34,866 nucleotides of DNA from Pirellulaceae bacterium (GCA_022448645.1 JAKVBZ010000055.1:1-34866); one strand, 5' to 3'. Shown: positions 1 through 10,005, counted from the first letter of the stretch. Numbers and translations: made by a program. Notes: generated by a model from the sequence alone, not told the origin.

Positions 1-1278
1 CAATTGGTCGATCGTAATGGATGAATTTACCGTAAAGTCATGGCCGTAGGGCCCCGACAAACTTGATGAGCCACCCGCTCCGGTCAGATTACCATAGGCG
101 ATCGCGTCAGTGACGGAACTCGATTCAAAACCAATGCCCGTGGGGCCAGTGATCCAGGAAGCATCGTTAAAGGCTGCCAGCTGCCAGCTGTTTCCCAAAG
201 AATCGTTGGTTGGGATGAACACGGACACATCATCGCCGCGTCGTACAAACTGAGTGACCACGACGTCCTCTGTGACGATATTCGCGCCACTCAGTTGTTC
301 ATTAAACGGGTGATAAAGAATCTCATTAATCACCACATCTTCTGCGAATTGGAACGAGTTGGGCGTTCCCGGTGTCACGGTATGGGGATACAACCACGAC
401 CCGGCATGTTCTGTGGAACGGCCGCGAAGGTTTTCTGTGACGCGCCGCGCGTCGATCAGAGTCTGTTGGCTTGACGAAAATACAAACAGGGTGTCGCCAT
501 CGTTAACGTTAAATCCCAATTGCGTTTCGGTAACCGTAACGAAACCGCCCGACGCGATAGACTGAGCCGGAAGCACATACACATTGTTCACAGGATCTGC
601 CGAACTAACGATTTGATAGTTTGTCAGAGAATGAGTTGTACTGCCCTCGTTTTTGATCTCGATGAAGAAGTTGAGATCACTTGCCGCAGACATCTCATTG
701 ATATGCAGGTCTTTTGCTGCAGGGGTGGTCGCAGCCCGATCGGCTCCTGGCGTACCGCCGCGGGTGGTACTGGTTATCCAGTGTGTCGGTAGCCCACTGG
801 TGTGGAGCAATTCATCTTTGACCAGAGTGAATCCCGAACCGTCCGGCCCGGAAGTCCAGTCACCCGTATCGTTATAGTTCAACCTGTCCATGTGGCGGTC
901 GTTATTGTTGAGTAGCAACAATTCTTCGCCACCATTGGACAATTGCCCCGTAAATGGACCTAGAGCTCCCGAGTATCCAGTTTGAGCCAGCAGTTCGGAC
1001 GGATCATTGGCAATGACCAGAAATCCACCACCCGGAGCAGTGGTTCCTTCGGGGAACAAAAAGTCGGCCCCTCCGGCCAGTCGCCAACGAGACACGTCCA
1101 GGTCCACCGCCAACTGGTTGTGAAACTCGATCCATTCCAGTCCGTTCTGGTCAGCCGCACTGTGGTACTGGATTTCATTGAAGACGAGTGTGCTGTCGAG
1201 GACGATGCGCGCCTCGAGCACCTCGATTCGACAACTCCGTGATGAGTTGAAGTCAGCAGATTGTGCTTTCGTTTGCAA
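1..1278 (-). CDS. Large secreted/surface protein with lamin-tail-type domains, N-terminal part
   Basis: This open frame runs without a stop from about 1320 to the left edge, so at least 426 codons are present and the C-terminus is missing. Near the N-terminus it carries LEARIVLDS (about residues 21-29), a motif typical of the start of giant planctomycete extracellular proteins. Two stretches resemble lamin-tail domains, opening with VFNEIQYH (about residue 32) and HINEMSA (about residue 192). A further VINEILYHPF (about residue 316) and AAFNDASW (about residue 368) follow the pattern of CotH/LamG-type planctomycete surface proteins. No ATG occurs between the upstream in-frame stop at 1321-1323 and the motif. 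The start is therefore probably TTG at 1278 or TTG at 1314, and neither has a clear Shine-Dalgarno. The likely role is cell-surface or extracellular; no enzymatic function can be read. Confidence 0.75.
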   Translation of the reverse strand, partial: MQTKAQSADFNSSRSCRIEVLEARIVLDSTLVFNEIQYHSAADQNGLEWIEFHNQLAVDLDVSRWRLAGGADFLFPEGTTAPGGGFLVIANDPSELLAQTGYSGALGPFTGQLSNGGEELLLLNNNDRHMDRLNYNDTGDWTSGPDGSGFTLVKDELLHTSGLPTHWITSTTRGGTPGADRAATTPAAKDLHINEMSAASDLNFFIEIKNEGSTTHSLTNYQIVSSADPVNNVYVLPAQSIASGGFVTVTETQLGFNVNDGDTLFVFSSSQQTLIDARRVTENLRGRSTEHAGSWLYPHTVTPGTPNSFQFAEDVVINEILYHPFNEQLSGANIVTEDVVVTQFVRRGDDVSVFIPTNDSLGNSWQLAAFNDASWITGPTGIGFESSSVTDAIAYGNLTGAGGSSSLSGPYGHDFTVNSSITIDQL

Positions 1279-2038
1279 ATTGCTGGAATGCAGTTGTTTA
1301 TATAGTGCGTACAACGCGGATTATCTATTCTGTTGCAGTGGAAAATATTTGAGAGAAAAGCTCATTCCATTTTACCAGTCCGTTTGGAAAATGTCGCACG
1401 ATTTTTTCAGAATGCGAAATACGTTTCTTATCGATGGCCATACTCCGTTGCTCGTGTATTCAATGTAGCGAAACCATGTGGGTATACGTTGTGATGCACC
1501 ATTCCGCTCGGATTTTCCCTGTGATGAACGCAACAAGCGAGTGGATGTTACACGTTCGTATTTTAGCGATTGGCAGCTCATGGCCAGCTGCCTTGGTCGT
1601 GGAAGATCTCGCCAACTCAAAAAGACGACTGACACGTACGGACAGTTGACGAGAAAGTGTCAGCTGATAGGTCAACCACGATCGTTTTTCAGCGACTGGT
1701 TGGAAAACGAAGAACAACACATCCTCTTTTCGAGAAGCAAGTCATGCGACAATCAACCGTGTTGTCCGTACTGTTGTCTGTGGCAATGAAGATGTTGATA
1801 AGCTGCACCGCTCCCATTCAGCATACCGTCCAAAAGCTGGTGATGGATGATAGCGTTGCCAACGAACTTGTACACGATGATAGGCCGGAAACATCATCAT
1901 GGTGGGGCATTTCATAACTTCTTGACGTGCGCACCTATCGGCGCGCCAGTATTTGGTACGATATAAAGAGGATCTCCTGGCACGTATTGGTCCCGATGAG
2001 TGCACAGGCCCAATTCCTGATACATCTGGAGTGTGACT
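1279..2038. other. Long intergenic region, mostly featureless
   Basis: About 760 bases separate the start of the minus-strand surface protein from the plus-strand lipoprotein. Short open frames on both strands overlap each other and show no recognisable domains. The only candidate worth naming is the small lipoprotein-like frame at 1744-1917, listed separately. I see no RNA gene, no repeat and no convincing sigma-70 promoter. An AT-rich TATAAA at about 1962-1967 lies upstream of the lipoprotein but lacks a matching -35. Confidence 0.5.
1744..1917 (+). CDS. Possible small lipoprotein (57 aa)
   Basis: This is an ATG-initiated frame of 57 codons. Its first 21 residues are hydrophobic and end in LISC, a tolerable lipobox, followed by a polar tail. 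It sits about 120 bases upstream of a certain lipoprotein gene on the same strand. Against it: the Shine-Dalgarno is weak, the sequence is short, there is a positive charge inside the hydrophobic stretch, and I recognise no family. It may equally be chance. Confidence 0.18.
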   Translation: MRQSTVLSVLLSVAMKMLISCTAPIQHTVQKLVMDDSVANELVHDDRPETSSWWGIS

Positions 2039-2926
2039 ATGAAATGTGTCCATTGGTTACTGGTATTGTCAATGTTCGTCGTCAGCCTGACGGGTTGCAT
2101 TGAATCGCTGACAGAAATTGTCGTGCAAAAGGACGGTAGTGGGTTTGTGTATCAAGCTTCCTATATGAATATCGACGGCAACCCCCTTGCAGCGGCGCTG
2201 GGTCAGTTTGGTGCCGAAAACGCGAAACCGAAAGAAGTAACGGTCGACGAAGAAGGTTTCGCAAAAGCTGCGGGTCGTCTCGGCGAAGGTGTCCGTCTGG
2301 AATGGGTAAAGAAAAAACAAAATGCAAAAGGTTGGGATGGGATTCTTGCTAAATATGCTTTTGACGATGTGACGCAGTTGCAGCTGAAAGGAGCCGGCTT
2401 AGGGATTTCGAACGAAAACGGTGTCATCAAACCGCAGGAGAACGAGACAGACATGACAGGGTTGTCTGAGAGGGAGTTAAAGTTCGATTTCTCTGCAGGC
2501 GATACATCCGAGCTAACCATGGTGTTGCCTGCGATGACGCCTCCACAGCAACCCAGCCTGCCAGGAAGTCGCTCTCCGTTTCCCGGGCCGTCCGACCCAG
2601 CCTTGGAAGGAGACGGCCAAGCGCCCGAGGCTCAGCTCGGTCCAATGATGGCCATGTTAGGTCCCATCTTGGAAGGGGCACGGTTTCTAATCCGCGTCCG
2701 CGTCGACGGCAAGATCGTCGAAACAGATGCCTCACATGTGTCGAAAAAAGGAACGGTTGGGATTATGGATCTCAAATTGGCTGACCTATTTACCAACAAG
2801 GAAAACTTGCAGGTTTTGCAGCGTCTGCAAGGTATGGAGGACGAGGATGCTATTCGCGCAGCGCTTGCCGATGTAAAGGGCCTTCGTATGGAGCTTCAAC
2901 CCGAGGTCAGCGTCAAATTTCAATAG
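2039..2926 (+). CDS. Predicted lipoprotein, 295 aa, function unknown
   Basis: The first 20 residues form a lipoprotein signal ending in the lipobox LTGC, so the mature protein should be lipid-anchored at the envelope. The body is soluble: an early beta-rich part (IVVQKDGSGFVY), a charged middle, a Pro/Gly-rich linker at about residues 165-200, and a C-terminal region ending in MELQPEVSVKF. The overall look is of a membrane-anchored, LppM-like beta-rich protein, but I cannot assign a family. A longer frame opens at GTG 2033; ATG 2039 is preferred because GGAG at 2028-2031 sits seven bases before it. The gene stands alone on the plus strand and converges with the aldolase gene ending at 2977. 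Confidence 0.8.
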   Translation: MKCVHWLLVLSMFVVSLTGCIESLTEIVVQKDGSGFVYQASYMNIDGNPLAAALGQFGAENAKPKEVTVDEEGFAKAAGRLGEGVRLEWVKKKQNAKGWDGILAKYAFDDVTQLQLKGAGLGISNENGVIKPQENETDMTGLSERELKFDFSAGDTSELTMVLPAMTPPQQPSLPGSRSPFPGPSDPALEGDGQAPEAQLGPMMAMLGPILEGARFLIRVRVDGKIVETDASHVSKKGTVGIMDLKLADLFTNKENLQVLQRLQGMEDEDAIRAALADVKGLRMELQPEVSVKFQ

Positions 2927-2942
2927 AGATCTAGGGGCGTTA

Positions 2943-2954
2943 GCGTGCTCACGC
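2943..2954. repeat. Short inverted repeat between convergent genes
   Basis: GCGTG and CACGC flank a two-base centre in the 50-base gap between the convergent stops of the lipoprotein and aldolase genes. The position suits a bidirectional terminator, but the loop is very tight and no T-tract follows on either strand. Confidence 0.25.
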
Positions 2955-2976
2955 GGTAAACGAATAGCGGGAAGAC

Positions 2977-3762
2977 TTAGGAAGGAAAATGGTTCTTGAT
3001 CGAGTCGTTGAATGTTTCCCTGGCGTTGGTTAGATTCTGCAGCATGCCAAGGAACTCGCTGCCATGAACCAATAGTTGCGCACCTTGCGAGATCAGCTGT
3101 CCTAGCAACTCTTTGGATGGAGCTGGCTGGCCCCATGCGATGCCGTGGCGACGGCAGGCGTCTGCTACGATTTGACGAGCTTTATCGATTGTCAAAGAAT
3201 CGTCGTCGTGATGGCTCAATCTTAGCGACAAATCGCCTGGTCCAAAAAAGATCCCGTCGATACCCTCGACGGCAGCGATTTTGTCAACGTTGTTCAAGCC
3301 TTCTATCGTTTCGATCTGGACGAACAAGAAAGTCTCTCGATTGGCTTCTTCGGCATAGGACACGACATCCTGCAGGCTGAATTCAACATCCATTCCGGCA
3401 CCATCGGCGCCACGATCTCCCAGAGGAGGGAACTTTACAGACTGCACAAGCGACTCGGCTTTTTCCGGCGTCGAGACATGAGGGATCATCAAGCCCGTGG
3501 CACCATCTTCCAAATAGCGATACAGTCGACTTTTTTCCAAAGTTGGCGGACGAAGTACGCAATCGATGTCGAACAAATGAAAGAACGCCATCAGCCCCTG
3601 TATTTCGCGCGCGTCCATGGCACGATGTTCCAGGTCCAGCCAGATACAGTCGAAGTCATTCTCGGCGGCCATCCGCACAAAGGCCGGAATGAAATGTCCC
3701 AAACCGCATATGCGAACAACTTCACCGTTCCGAATTTTTTCTAAGGTCTTACTGCGACGCAA
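2977..3762 (-). CDS. HpcH/HpaI-family aldolase (2-keto-3-deoxy acid aldolase type)
   Basis: The 261-aa product has the length and motifs of class II HpaI/GarL aldolases, which reversibly cleave 2-keto-3-deoxy or 4-hydroxy-2-oxo acids into pyruvate and an aldehyde using a divalent metal. Visible landmarks are LDLEHR with H46 (catalytic base), RPP with R71 (substrate carboxylate), QIET with E151 and GPGDLSL with D177 (metal ligands). The start is TTG at 3762, supported by AAAGGA seven bases upstream. The gene lies 30 bases after the MFS transporter stop on the same strand, so the two are probably co-transcribed. The substrate cannot be read from sequence; 2-keto-3-deoxyglucarate, 4-hydroxy-2-oxoheptanedioate and related acids are all possible. 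Confidence 0.88.
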   Translation of the reverse strand: MRRSKTLEKIRNGEVVRICGLGHFIPAFVRMAAENDFDCIWLDLEHRAMDAREIQGLMAFFHLFDIDCVLRPPTLEKSRLYRYLEDGATGLMIPHVSTPEKAESLVQSVKFPPLGDRGADGAGMDVEFSLQDVVSYAEEANRETFLFVQIETIEGLNNVDKIAAVEGIDGIFFGPGDLSLRLSHHDDDSLTIDKARQIVADACRRHGIAWGQPAPSKELLGQLISQGAQLLVHGSEFLGMLQNLTNARETFNDSIKNHFPS

Positions 3763-3792
3763 TCTATTATCCTTTCAATGCAAGTTCATCTT

Positions 3793-5229
3793 TTAGTCAG
3801 GAAGATCCTCACCACGAGTTTCTCTTGCTGCGAACACGATGGCAGCTCCCAACAAAAACAAAGGTGCCAGGATCAAGGCCTTGTTCTCAGGGATGACATA
3901 GTCTTTGTACTGCTCGGTTGCTGCTAACGCACCGAACCCAAAAAAAGCGGCGGCCGTGGCCAGTCGTCCCATGTTGAAGCAAAATCCGGCACCGGTTCCA
4001 CGCAAACGCGTGGGGTACAGTTCAGGAAAATAGACCGCGTATCCGGCATGCAAGCCGACGGTAAAGAACCCAAATAACGGAAGTGTCAGCGCCAGCCAGA
4101 TGGCAGCTACTCCATGGGCGATCAGCACCTTGAAGAGCAACAACATCATGACGAACGCTGCAATGTGGTAAAAGATAAAGGCTCCTTTACGACCGATTCG
4201 ATTGGAAATCGTCCCGAACAACACCAGTCCCAATCCGCCACCGATCGAATTAAGGACCATGCTCAACATTTCGGCGCGTTTGATACTGGTCCGATGTTTC
4301 GTCAAAGCTGCTTTACGTGCTTCTTGGTAACTGGTTCTATGTGACTCATTGGTCGGCGGGCTGAGCTCCACGTTTTCGGTTTGCAGGGCTTTGGTTTCCG
4401 CATCACGCAGTAGTGCATTCTTTCCGTAGATGTGTCCTCCCCAGAACGTCACCAGTCCAATGGAAGAAAGACTCACGCCAACGATCGTATTGCGCAGATT
4501 CGGGCCTTGAAACAGCTCCAAGATACGACCGCTGTCCGGTTGGTCGGCCTGGTCGGCCAGCTCACGTGCTTTGACCCACTTCTCAGGCTCGCGCAGCTTC
4601 CAACGAACCCAGATCGTTAGCAACGCAGGCAAGACGCCAATGGCAAATCCCCAACGCCAGGCGGAACTTCCCAGAGCCGGATTTCCGACAACGTAAGCGC
4701 CGGCTGCTGCCGCCAACAGTGTGCCGAAGACACTCGATCCGTGAAAAATGCTGCTCATGATCGGACGTGAACGCGTCGGCATGACTTCAGCCACCATGGC
4801 AGACGCTACTGCCCATTCACCACCCACACCCATGGCGACGAAAAAACGCAATATCACCATGTGCCACGGCGCTTGTGCGAAAGCAGTAACGCATGTGAAT
4901 ACCGAATAAAACAGGATCGTCACGATCATGGTCTTGGATCGTCCGATGCGGTCACTCACCATACCGAATAAGACGCCACCCAATGCACCGCCCAGCAGAA
5001 AACTGCCAAATGCCCAATCATTCCAACGGCGCACAGCCGGATCGTCCGCTACGACGTCAAGTAGATTTGGCATCGCGTCTCGCATGGAGGCGACAAAGAT
5101 CTGACCTTCGAATACGTCAAAGATCCAACCAAGGGATGCGATCAGCAGGACCAACCATTGATATGATGTAATCCCGGCATACCAGGGAGCATCGTCAACG
5201 TGTGACATATTTTTATTGGATTGATTCAT
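3793..5229 (-). CDS. MFS transporter, probable organic-acid or sugar-acid symporter
   Basis: The 478-aa membrane protein has about twelve hydrophobic segments. It carries the major facilitator signature SDRIGRS after TM2, and a second GTISNRIGRKGAF at the start of the second half, marking the internal duplication. The loop motif RFFVAMGVGGEWA and PTRLRGTGAGFCFNMGR near the end resemble acid:H+ symporters such as the sialate and aromatic-acid groups. An unusual polar insert of about 45 residues (roughly 270-315, Lys/Glu-rich) lies in the second half. ATG 5229 (MNQSNKN) is taken as start; ATG 5205 (MSHVDD) is possible. With the HpaI-type aldolase 30 bases downstream, it likely imports the acid whose degradation that enzyme completes; this is inference. 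Confidence 0.88.
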   Translation of the reverse strand: MNQSNKNMSHVDDAPWYAGITSYQWLVLLIASLGWIFDVFEGQIFVASMRDAMPNLLDVVADDPAVRRWNDWAFGSFLLGGALGGVLFGMVSDRIGRSKTMIVTILFYSVFTCVTAFAQAPWHMVILRFFVAMGVGGEWAVASAMVAEVMPTRSRPIMSSIFHGSSVFGTLLAAAAGAYVVGNPALGSSAWRWGFAIGVLPALLTIWVRWKLREPEKWVKARELADQADQPDSGRILELFQGPNLRNTIVGVSLSSIGLVTFWGGHIYGKNALLRDAETKALQTENVELSPPTNESHRTSYQEARKAALTKHRTSIKRAEMLSMVLNSIGGGLGLVLFGTISNRIGRKGAFIFYHIAAFVMMLLLFKVLIAHGVAAIWLALTLPLFGFFTVGLHAGYAVYFPELYPTRLRGTGAGFCFNMGRLATAAAFFGFGALAATEQYKDYVIPENKALILAPLFLLGAAIVFAARETRGEDLPD

Positions 5230-5293
5230 GTGGTGGAGAGGTCGCGACTACATTTCGAATCGATGTTGATTTGGAATCATTGTTGTTGTGGAA

Positions 5294-5310
5294 GGCGCCT
5301 GGTAAGCGCC
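5294..5310. repeat. Inverted repeat in the MFS transporter leader
   Basis: GGCGC (5294-5298) and GCGCC (5306-5310) are separated by seven bases, about 65 bases upstream of the MFS transporter start. It could be an operator or leader hairpin of the minus-strand transcript; there is no T-tract, so it is a poor terminator. Confidence 0.25.
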
Positions 5311-5439
5311 AGCAGCTCACACATTTAGGTGTCCGGTCATTGTTGACGAACCATGCCAGTCTAACCGACCACACGTATCGCAGGACAGGGTGGCAGAGGG
5401 TTTATTCAAAAAATTGCGCGGACCCCAACGCACTTCCTG

Positions 5440-5673
5440 TCACCAGCCCACACTCAATGCCCAGATCACTGCTAGAATTCCCACTAGGCCCAGGGCGACG
5501 AACCACCACGGCCTGCCAGACAATGTTTGTCTTGACCAAACAATGTACTCACCACAGACAGGACACTGCTCGGCGTCTTCATAGATATCGGAACGACATG
5601 ACGGGCAAGTTTGCGTTTCGGAAAAGTCTACATTGTCTGAATCAAAGTCTTCATCGTCCCAATCGTCGTTCAT
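5440..5673 (-). CDS. Small zinc-ribbon membrane protein (77 aa)
   Basis: The product begins with a very acidic stretch (NDDWDDEDFDSD), then a CPSC...CPVC double-cysteine knuckle typical of a zinc ribbon (about residues 24-41), then one C-terminal membrane segment (WWFVALGLVGILAVIWAL). The topology suggests a cytoplasmic metal-binding head tethered to the membrane. The frame is open further upstream, but that extension is not protein-like; ATG 5673 is chosen because the acidic start and compact fold follow directly. There is no clear Shine-Dalgarno. It lies between the enolase-superfamily gene and the MFS transporter on the same strand, with gaps of 156 and 210 bases, so co-transcription is uncertain. 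Function is unknown. Confidence 0.72.
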   Translation of the reverse strand: MNDDWDDEDFDSDNVDFSETQTCPSCRSDIYEDAEQCPVCGEYIVWSRQTLSGRPWWFVALGLVGILAVIWALSVGW

Positions 5674-5829
5674 GGTGGTGTCAAATAGTGCCGCTAAGTG
5701 AGTTGACAGACGTTTTTTCGATGTCGTGTGATGAAGGTTCGCACTGTGTGGGCTATGTTGTTTTGGGGTCGAGTCAGGCGCACAAGCTGCTGAATGACCG
5801 GGCAACCAAGCTTTGACTTGTTATTGGCA

Positions 5830-7185
<1,356 letters not shown>

Positions 7186-7231
7186 GAGATGATACCATCC
7201 TATTCTGAATATCACTGTCCAAGAAACTTGC

Positions 7232-8470
7232 TCAGTCGGTTACGACGGATACACACGTCAAGTTGCCTACGTCGTTGCGACAATAGATTTGTCCGCCAGC
7301 AAGTACAGGTACGGTCCAGCAGCGTTCTGGAACCGCTTCGATTCGGGAGATCTCAGTGTATTCCTGTGGATTAGCAGCGGCAATTACTAATTGACCGTCC
7401 TCGCTAAGAATCAAGAGTTTCCCATCCGCCAGCATCAACGAACCACAACCCAAACCAAGTTCCGACCACGCTTCTTCCCCCGTGGCGGCATCCAGGCAAA
7501 CAAGACGAGCATTCTTGCCCCGATGAGCGTTCCCATCAAATCCGAAAAGATGCCCTTGCCACAGGACACTATTGTTCATGTGGTTGCTCATGTTGCGGTT
7601 TTCATAAACCGTTTCTAGCCGGTCGTCTTTCCATTCCAGTAGTGCACACCCGCGCTCATAGCCGGTGGACAAAAAGATCTTGTCATCAACCAACACCGGG
7701 CTGGTGGAATTCGTTAGAAAACTGGTCTCCCAAGATGAAAATTCAATTTCAGAGCCATCGCGTTCGCGCACCACCGATAGGCCTTCGTTGTGAAGTACGG
7801 CGATGCACGGCAGTCCTTTCACTTTAAGAGGTGTGGGAGAACCATAGCCGGCAGGAGAGATTCCCGTTTGCCATTGGACTTCACCGTTACGTTTATCAAG
7901 CGCGACGACACGACCCACGTCCAGAATCACACGCCCGCCGCGCACGACGGGAGAACAGGTGAATCCCCATTCGGGTAACTCGACCCCCAGTCGTTCTTGT
8001 AGCTGGGCCGACCAAATCACCTTACCGCTCGATAGTTTTAGGCAATTCAGTTGACCTTCACGCCCCAGTGTGTAAACGACTCGGCCGTGGATCGTGGGAG
8101 TGGAACCTGGGCCACCGCGGTGTAGGTTGTCCACCAACGCGCCCTGATAGCTTTGTGTCCAAAGCTTTTGACCTGTTCTCGTGTCTAGGCAATAGACGAC
8201 CTCCGCTTCCTCCTCGTCGCTGTAGCCCATCGTCAGCAGACGCGTGCCTGAAATGGTCACGCTGCTATAGCCGATGCCGACATTGGCTTTCCAGAGGATG
8301 GTTGGATTGTCTGCGCTCCAATCGGTTTCGGCAGATCGCAAATCATAATGGGGCCCTCGCCATTGTGGCCAGGATACGTTATCGGCTGCGCATGTCGTAG
8401 AGATCAGTAGGCAGGAAAGAAGGATCGCAACCGACGATTGGGAGGCATTTCGAACTAGGAACATATACAT
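7232..8470 (-). CDS. Secreted PQQ-like beta-propeller repeat protein
   Basis: The 412-aa product starts with a signal peptide (MYMFLVRN, then a hydrophobic run ending about CAA), followed by WPQWRGPHYD, the usual opening of planctomycete outer-membrane-protein-B-like or PQQ-like propellers. Several blades are visible through repeats of the type VVYCLDTRTGQKLW, LNCLKLSSGKVIW, VVALDKRNGEVQW and LVCLDAATGEEAW. Such proteins are periplasmic or extracellular, and most do not bind PQQ. The open frame extends 41 codons upstream; ATG 8470 is chosen because it places the signal peptide at the N-terminus. The stop lies 46 bases before GTG 7185 of the enolase-superfamily gene. Any specific role in that pathway is unproven. 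Confidence 0.85.
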   Translation of the reverse strand: MYMFLVRNASQSSVAILLSCLLISTTCAADNVSWPQWRGPHYDLRSAETDWSADNPTILWKANVGIGYSSVTISGTRLLTMGYSDEEEAEVVYCLDTRTGQKLWTQSYQGALVDNLHRGGPGSTPTIHGRVVYTLGREGQLNCLKLSSGKVIWSAQLQERLGVELPEWGFTCSPVVRGGRVILDVGRVVALDKRNGEVQWQTGISPAGYGSPTPLKVKGLPCIAVLHNEGLSVVRERDGSEIEFSSWETSFLTNSTSPVLVDDKIFLSTGYERGCALLEWKDDRLETVYENRNMSNHMNNSVLWQGHLFGFDGNAHRGKNARLVCLDAATGEEAWSELGLGCGSLMLADGKLLILSEDGQLVIAAANPQEYTEISRIEAVPERCWTVPVLAGGQIYCRNDVGNLTCVSVVTD

Positions 8471-8704
8471 AGATAGTCTCGCGAGACGGCCAACTCGATG
8501 ACAGACGCTACCAAGCACGTGCATTATGCTCACTTTGGCTCTGTGGTTCCAGTGAGCCATGCGGGCGAAGCATCGGCTGGGGACTCGAATCACTCGTCAT
8601 CCCTCCCGCTGACTGGGATCGGACGGATTACGAGAGACTGGGTCTGCATTGGCGGTTTGGACTTCTCCGGAAAATGGATGAGGCAAATTCCAACAGATAC
8701 GCGG

Positions 8705-9388
8705 CTAGCCAGCTTTTCGTTTCGGCTTGGGCCACGCATATAAGATCGCGTTCCCACGTTTGCCCACGGGCTCGGCAGCACCAGTGTGTCGTAAGCAGTA
8801 GGCAACCTTTTGAGCTTCCCAACGCTTGATCTGTAGAGCATTAGCCAGATCTTGAGTGTCGAAGGGAAGTGGAATGCTGTTAGGTACCATGTTCGCTAAG
8901 TCTTTTGCCCGCCGAATCACGCGATGTCCCTGGATTTCCAACAGCTTTTGATCTTCGATCTGAAAATCACGCAGTCGCCAACGTCGTCGCCGGCCGTGGC
9001 CAGGGTATCGCCATTCTTCGACTTCTACCAGCAAAACCTCCAGCGTCAAACGTGGATGGGGAAAAACGCGCGTGAAATGAACAAGATCGCCGAACACGTC
9101 CAGCAATTGCCCCCGTTTGGGGCTCAAGCGCCGTTCCACGACACGACCGCGACGTGACTTTCGCTTCACCAAGAGTTTCCGGGCAATGATCGTTTTGACC
9201 ACACGCACCCGGTGATCCTTCAATAACTTTTGGATCTTGTCGCGAATGGCCGACAGACCACCGTGCTGGATTTCGATAAGTTCTTTGCCATTCACTGCAT
9301 CGATGCGAAACCGGCCGATGCGAACCTCGGTGTCTTCGGGCGAAGCAGCATAGATTAGCTTGAGTTCTCGGTGCAGCGATGTTTCCAT
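8705..9388 (-). CDS. Putative PD-(D/E)XK-like protein with C-terminal winged-helix-like region
   Basis: The 227-aa product is not a family I can name. Its first 70 residues fit a PD-(D/E)XK nuclease core: E8 in a first helix, then RIGRFRID with D30, then ELIEIQ with E39 and Q41, followed by a helix and a strand (VRVVKTI). The ExQ form of the motif is known from nuclease-like families such as CoiA. The middle is strongly basic (RRGRVVERR, GRRRRWRLRD), as in nucleic-acid binders. The last 60 residues (DLANALQIKRWEAQ...AILYAW) look like a winged helix. ATG 9388 has AAGG ten bases upstream. It begins 57 bases after the pyrE stop on the same strand. Nuclease activity is inference only. Confidence 0.7.
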   Translation of the reverse strand: METSLHRELKLIYAASPEDTEVRIGRFRIDAVNGKELIEIQHGGLSAIRDKIQKLLKDHRVRVVKTIIARKLLVKRKSRRGRVVERRLSPKRGQLLDVFGDLVHFTRVFPHPRLTLEVLLVEVEEWRYPGHGRRRRWRLRDFQIEDQKLLEIQGHRVIRRAKDLANMVPNSIPLPFDTQDLANALQIKRWEAQKVAYCLRHTGAAEPVGKRGNAILYAWPKPKRKAG

Positions 9389-9445
9389 ACGATCGATGCC
9401 TTGAATTGTCTCAAGTGATATACCACAGTGTCGTTGATGTTGAAA

Positions 9446-10000
9446 TCAACTAGCGATTGGCTCAAGCCCAAAATCACGAATGGTGAATAAAGCTTGAAAA
9501 GGAATCTGTTGCTCGGCGAATACTTCAGCTCCGCCTTCCAAACGATCCACGATTCCGATCACTGATTCCACCTGCAGACCAAAATCGCGCGCGTGTTGAA
9601 CCGCTTTCAAGGAACTACCGCCGGTCGTCACCACGTCTTCAACGATCACGACCCGGTCACCAGGCTCCACTGGCCCTTCGACTTGCTGGCCAGTACCGTG
9701 TTGTTTCGATTCTTTGCGCACGATAAAACCGCGCAGTGATTTTTGTTGAACGGCAGCCAATGTAATGACCGCAGCAGTAATCGGATCGGCGCCGATGGCC
9801 ATGCCTCCCACCGCGTCGGGTAAATCCTCGCCCAGCAGTTCCAGAATCCCTGCGGCAATCCAGTGAGCTCCTGCTGAGGCCAACGTGACTTTGCGGCAGT
9901 CCAGATAATAGTGTGACGATTTGCCTGAAGCGAGTGTGAACTGGCCCTCTCGGAGCGCCAATTCTCGAATCAACTGTTGCAATGCATCTCGGTCGTACAT
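9446..10000 (-). CDS. pyrE: Orotate phosphoribosyltransferase
   Basis: The 184-aa enzyme transfers phosphoribose from PRPP to orotate to give OMP in de novo pyrimidine synthesis, in the cytoplasm. The PRPP-binding signature VVIVEDVVTTGGSS (about residues 116-129) is intact, as are FTLASGKSSHYYLDCR near the N-terminus and the flexible loop region RKESKQHGTG. Length is normal for bacterial PyrE. The open frame extends 16 codons upstream, but ATG 10000 is fixed by GGAGG at 10006-10010 with a five-base spacer. Two tandem 17-bp repeats lie 23-56 bases upstream of the start and may be regulatory. A nuclease-like gene follows on the same strand. Confidence 0.95.
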   Translation of the reverse strand: MYDRDALQQLIRELALREGQFTLASGKSSHYYLDCRKVTLASAGAHWIAAGILELLGEDLPDAVGGMAIGADPITAAVITLAAVQQKSLRGFIVRKESKQHGTGQQVEGPVEPGDRVVIVEDVVTTGGSSLKAVQHARDFGLQVESVIGIVDRLEGGAEVFAEQQIPFQALFTIRDFGLEPIAS

Positions 10001-10005
10001 TCCTA

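Noticed and set aside
5202..5816. 204-codon plus-strand frame spanning the MFS start and the zinc-ribbon gene
   Set aside because: It overlaps the opposite-strand zinc-ribbon gene completely and its composition (Arg/His/Cys/Thr-rich) is that of a shadow frame.
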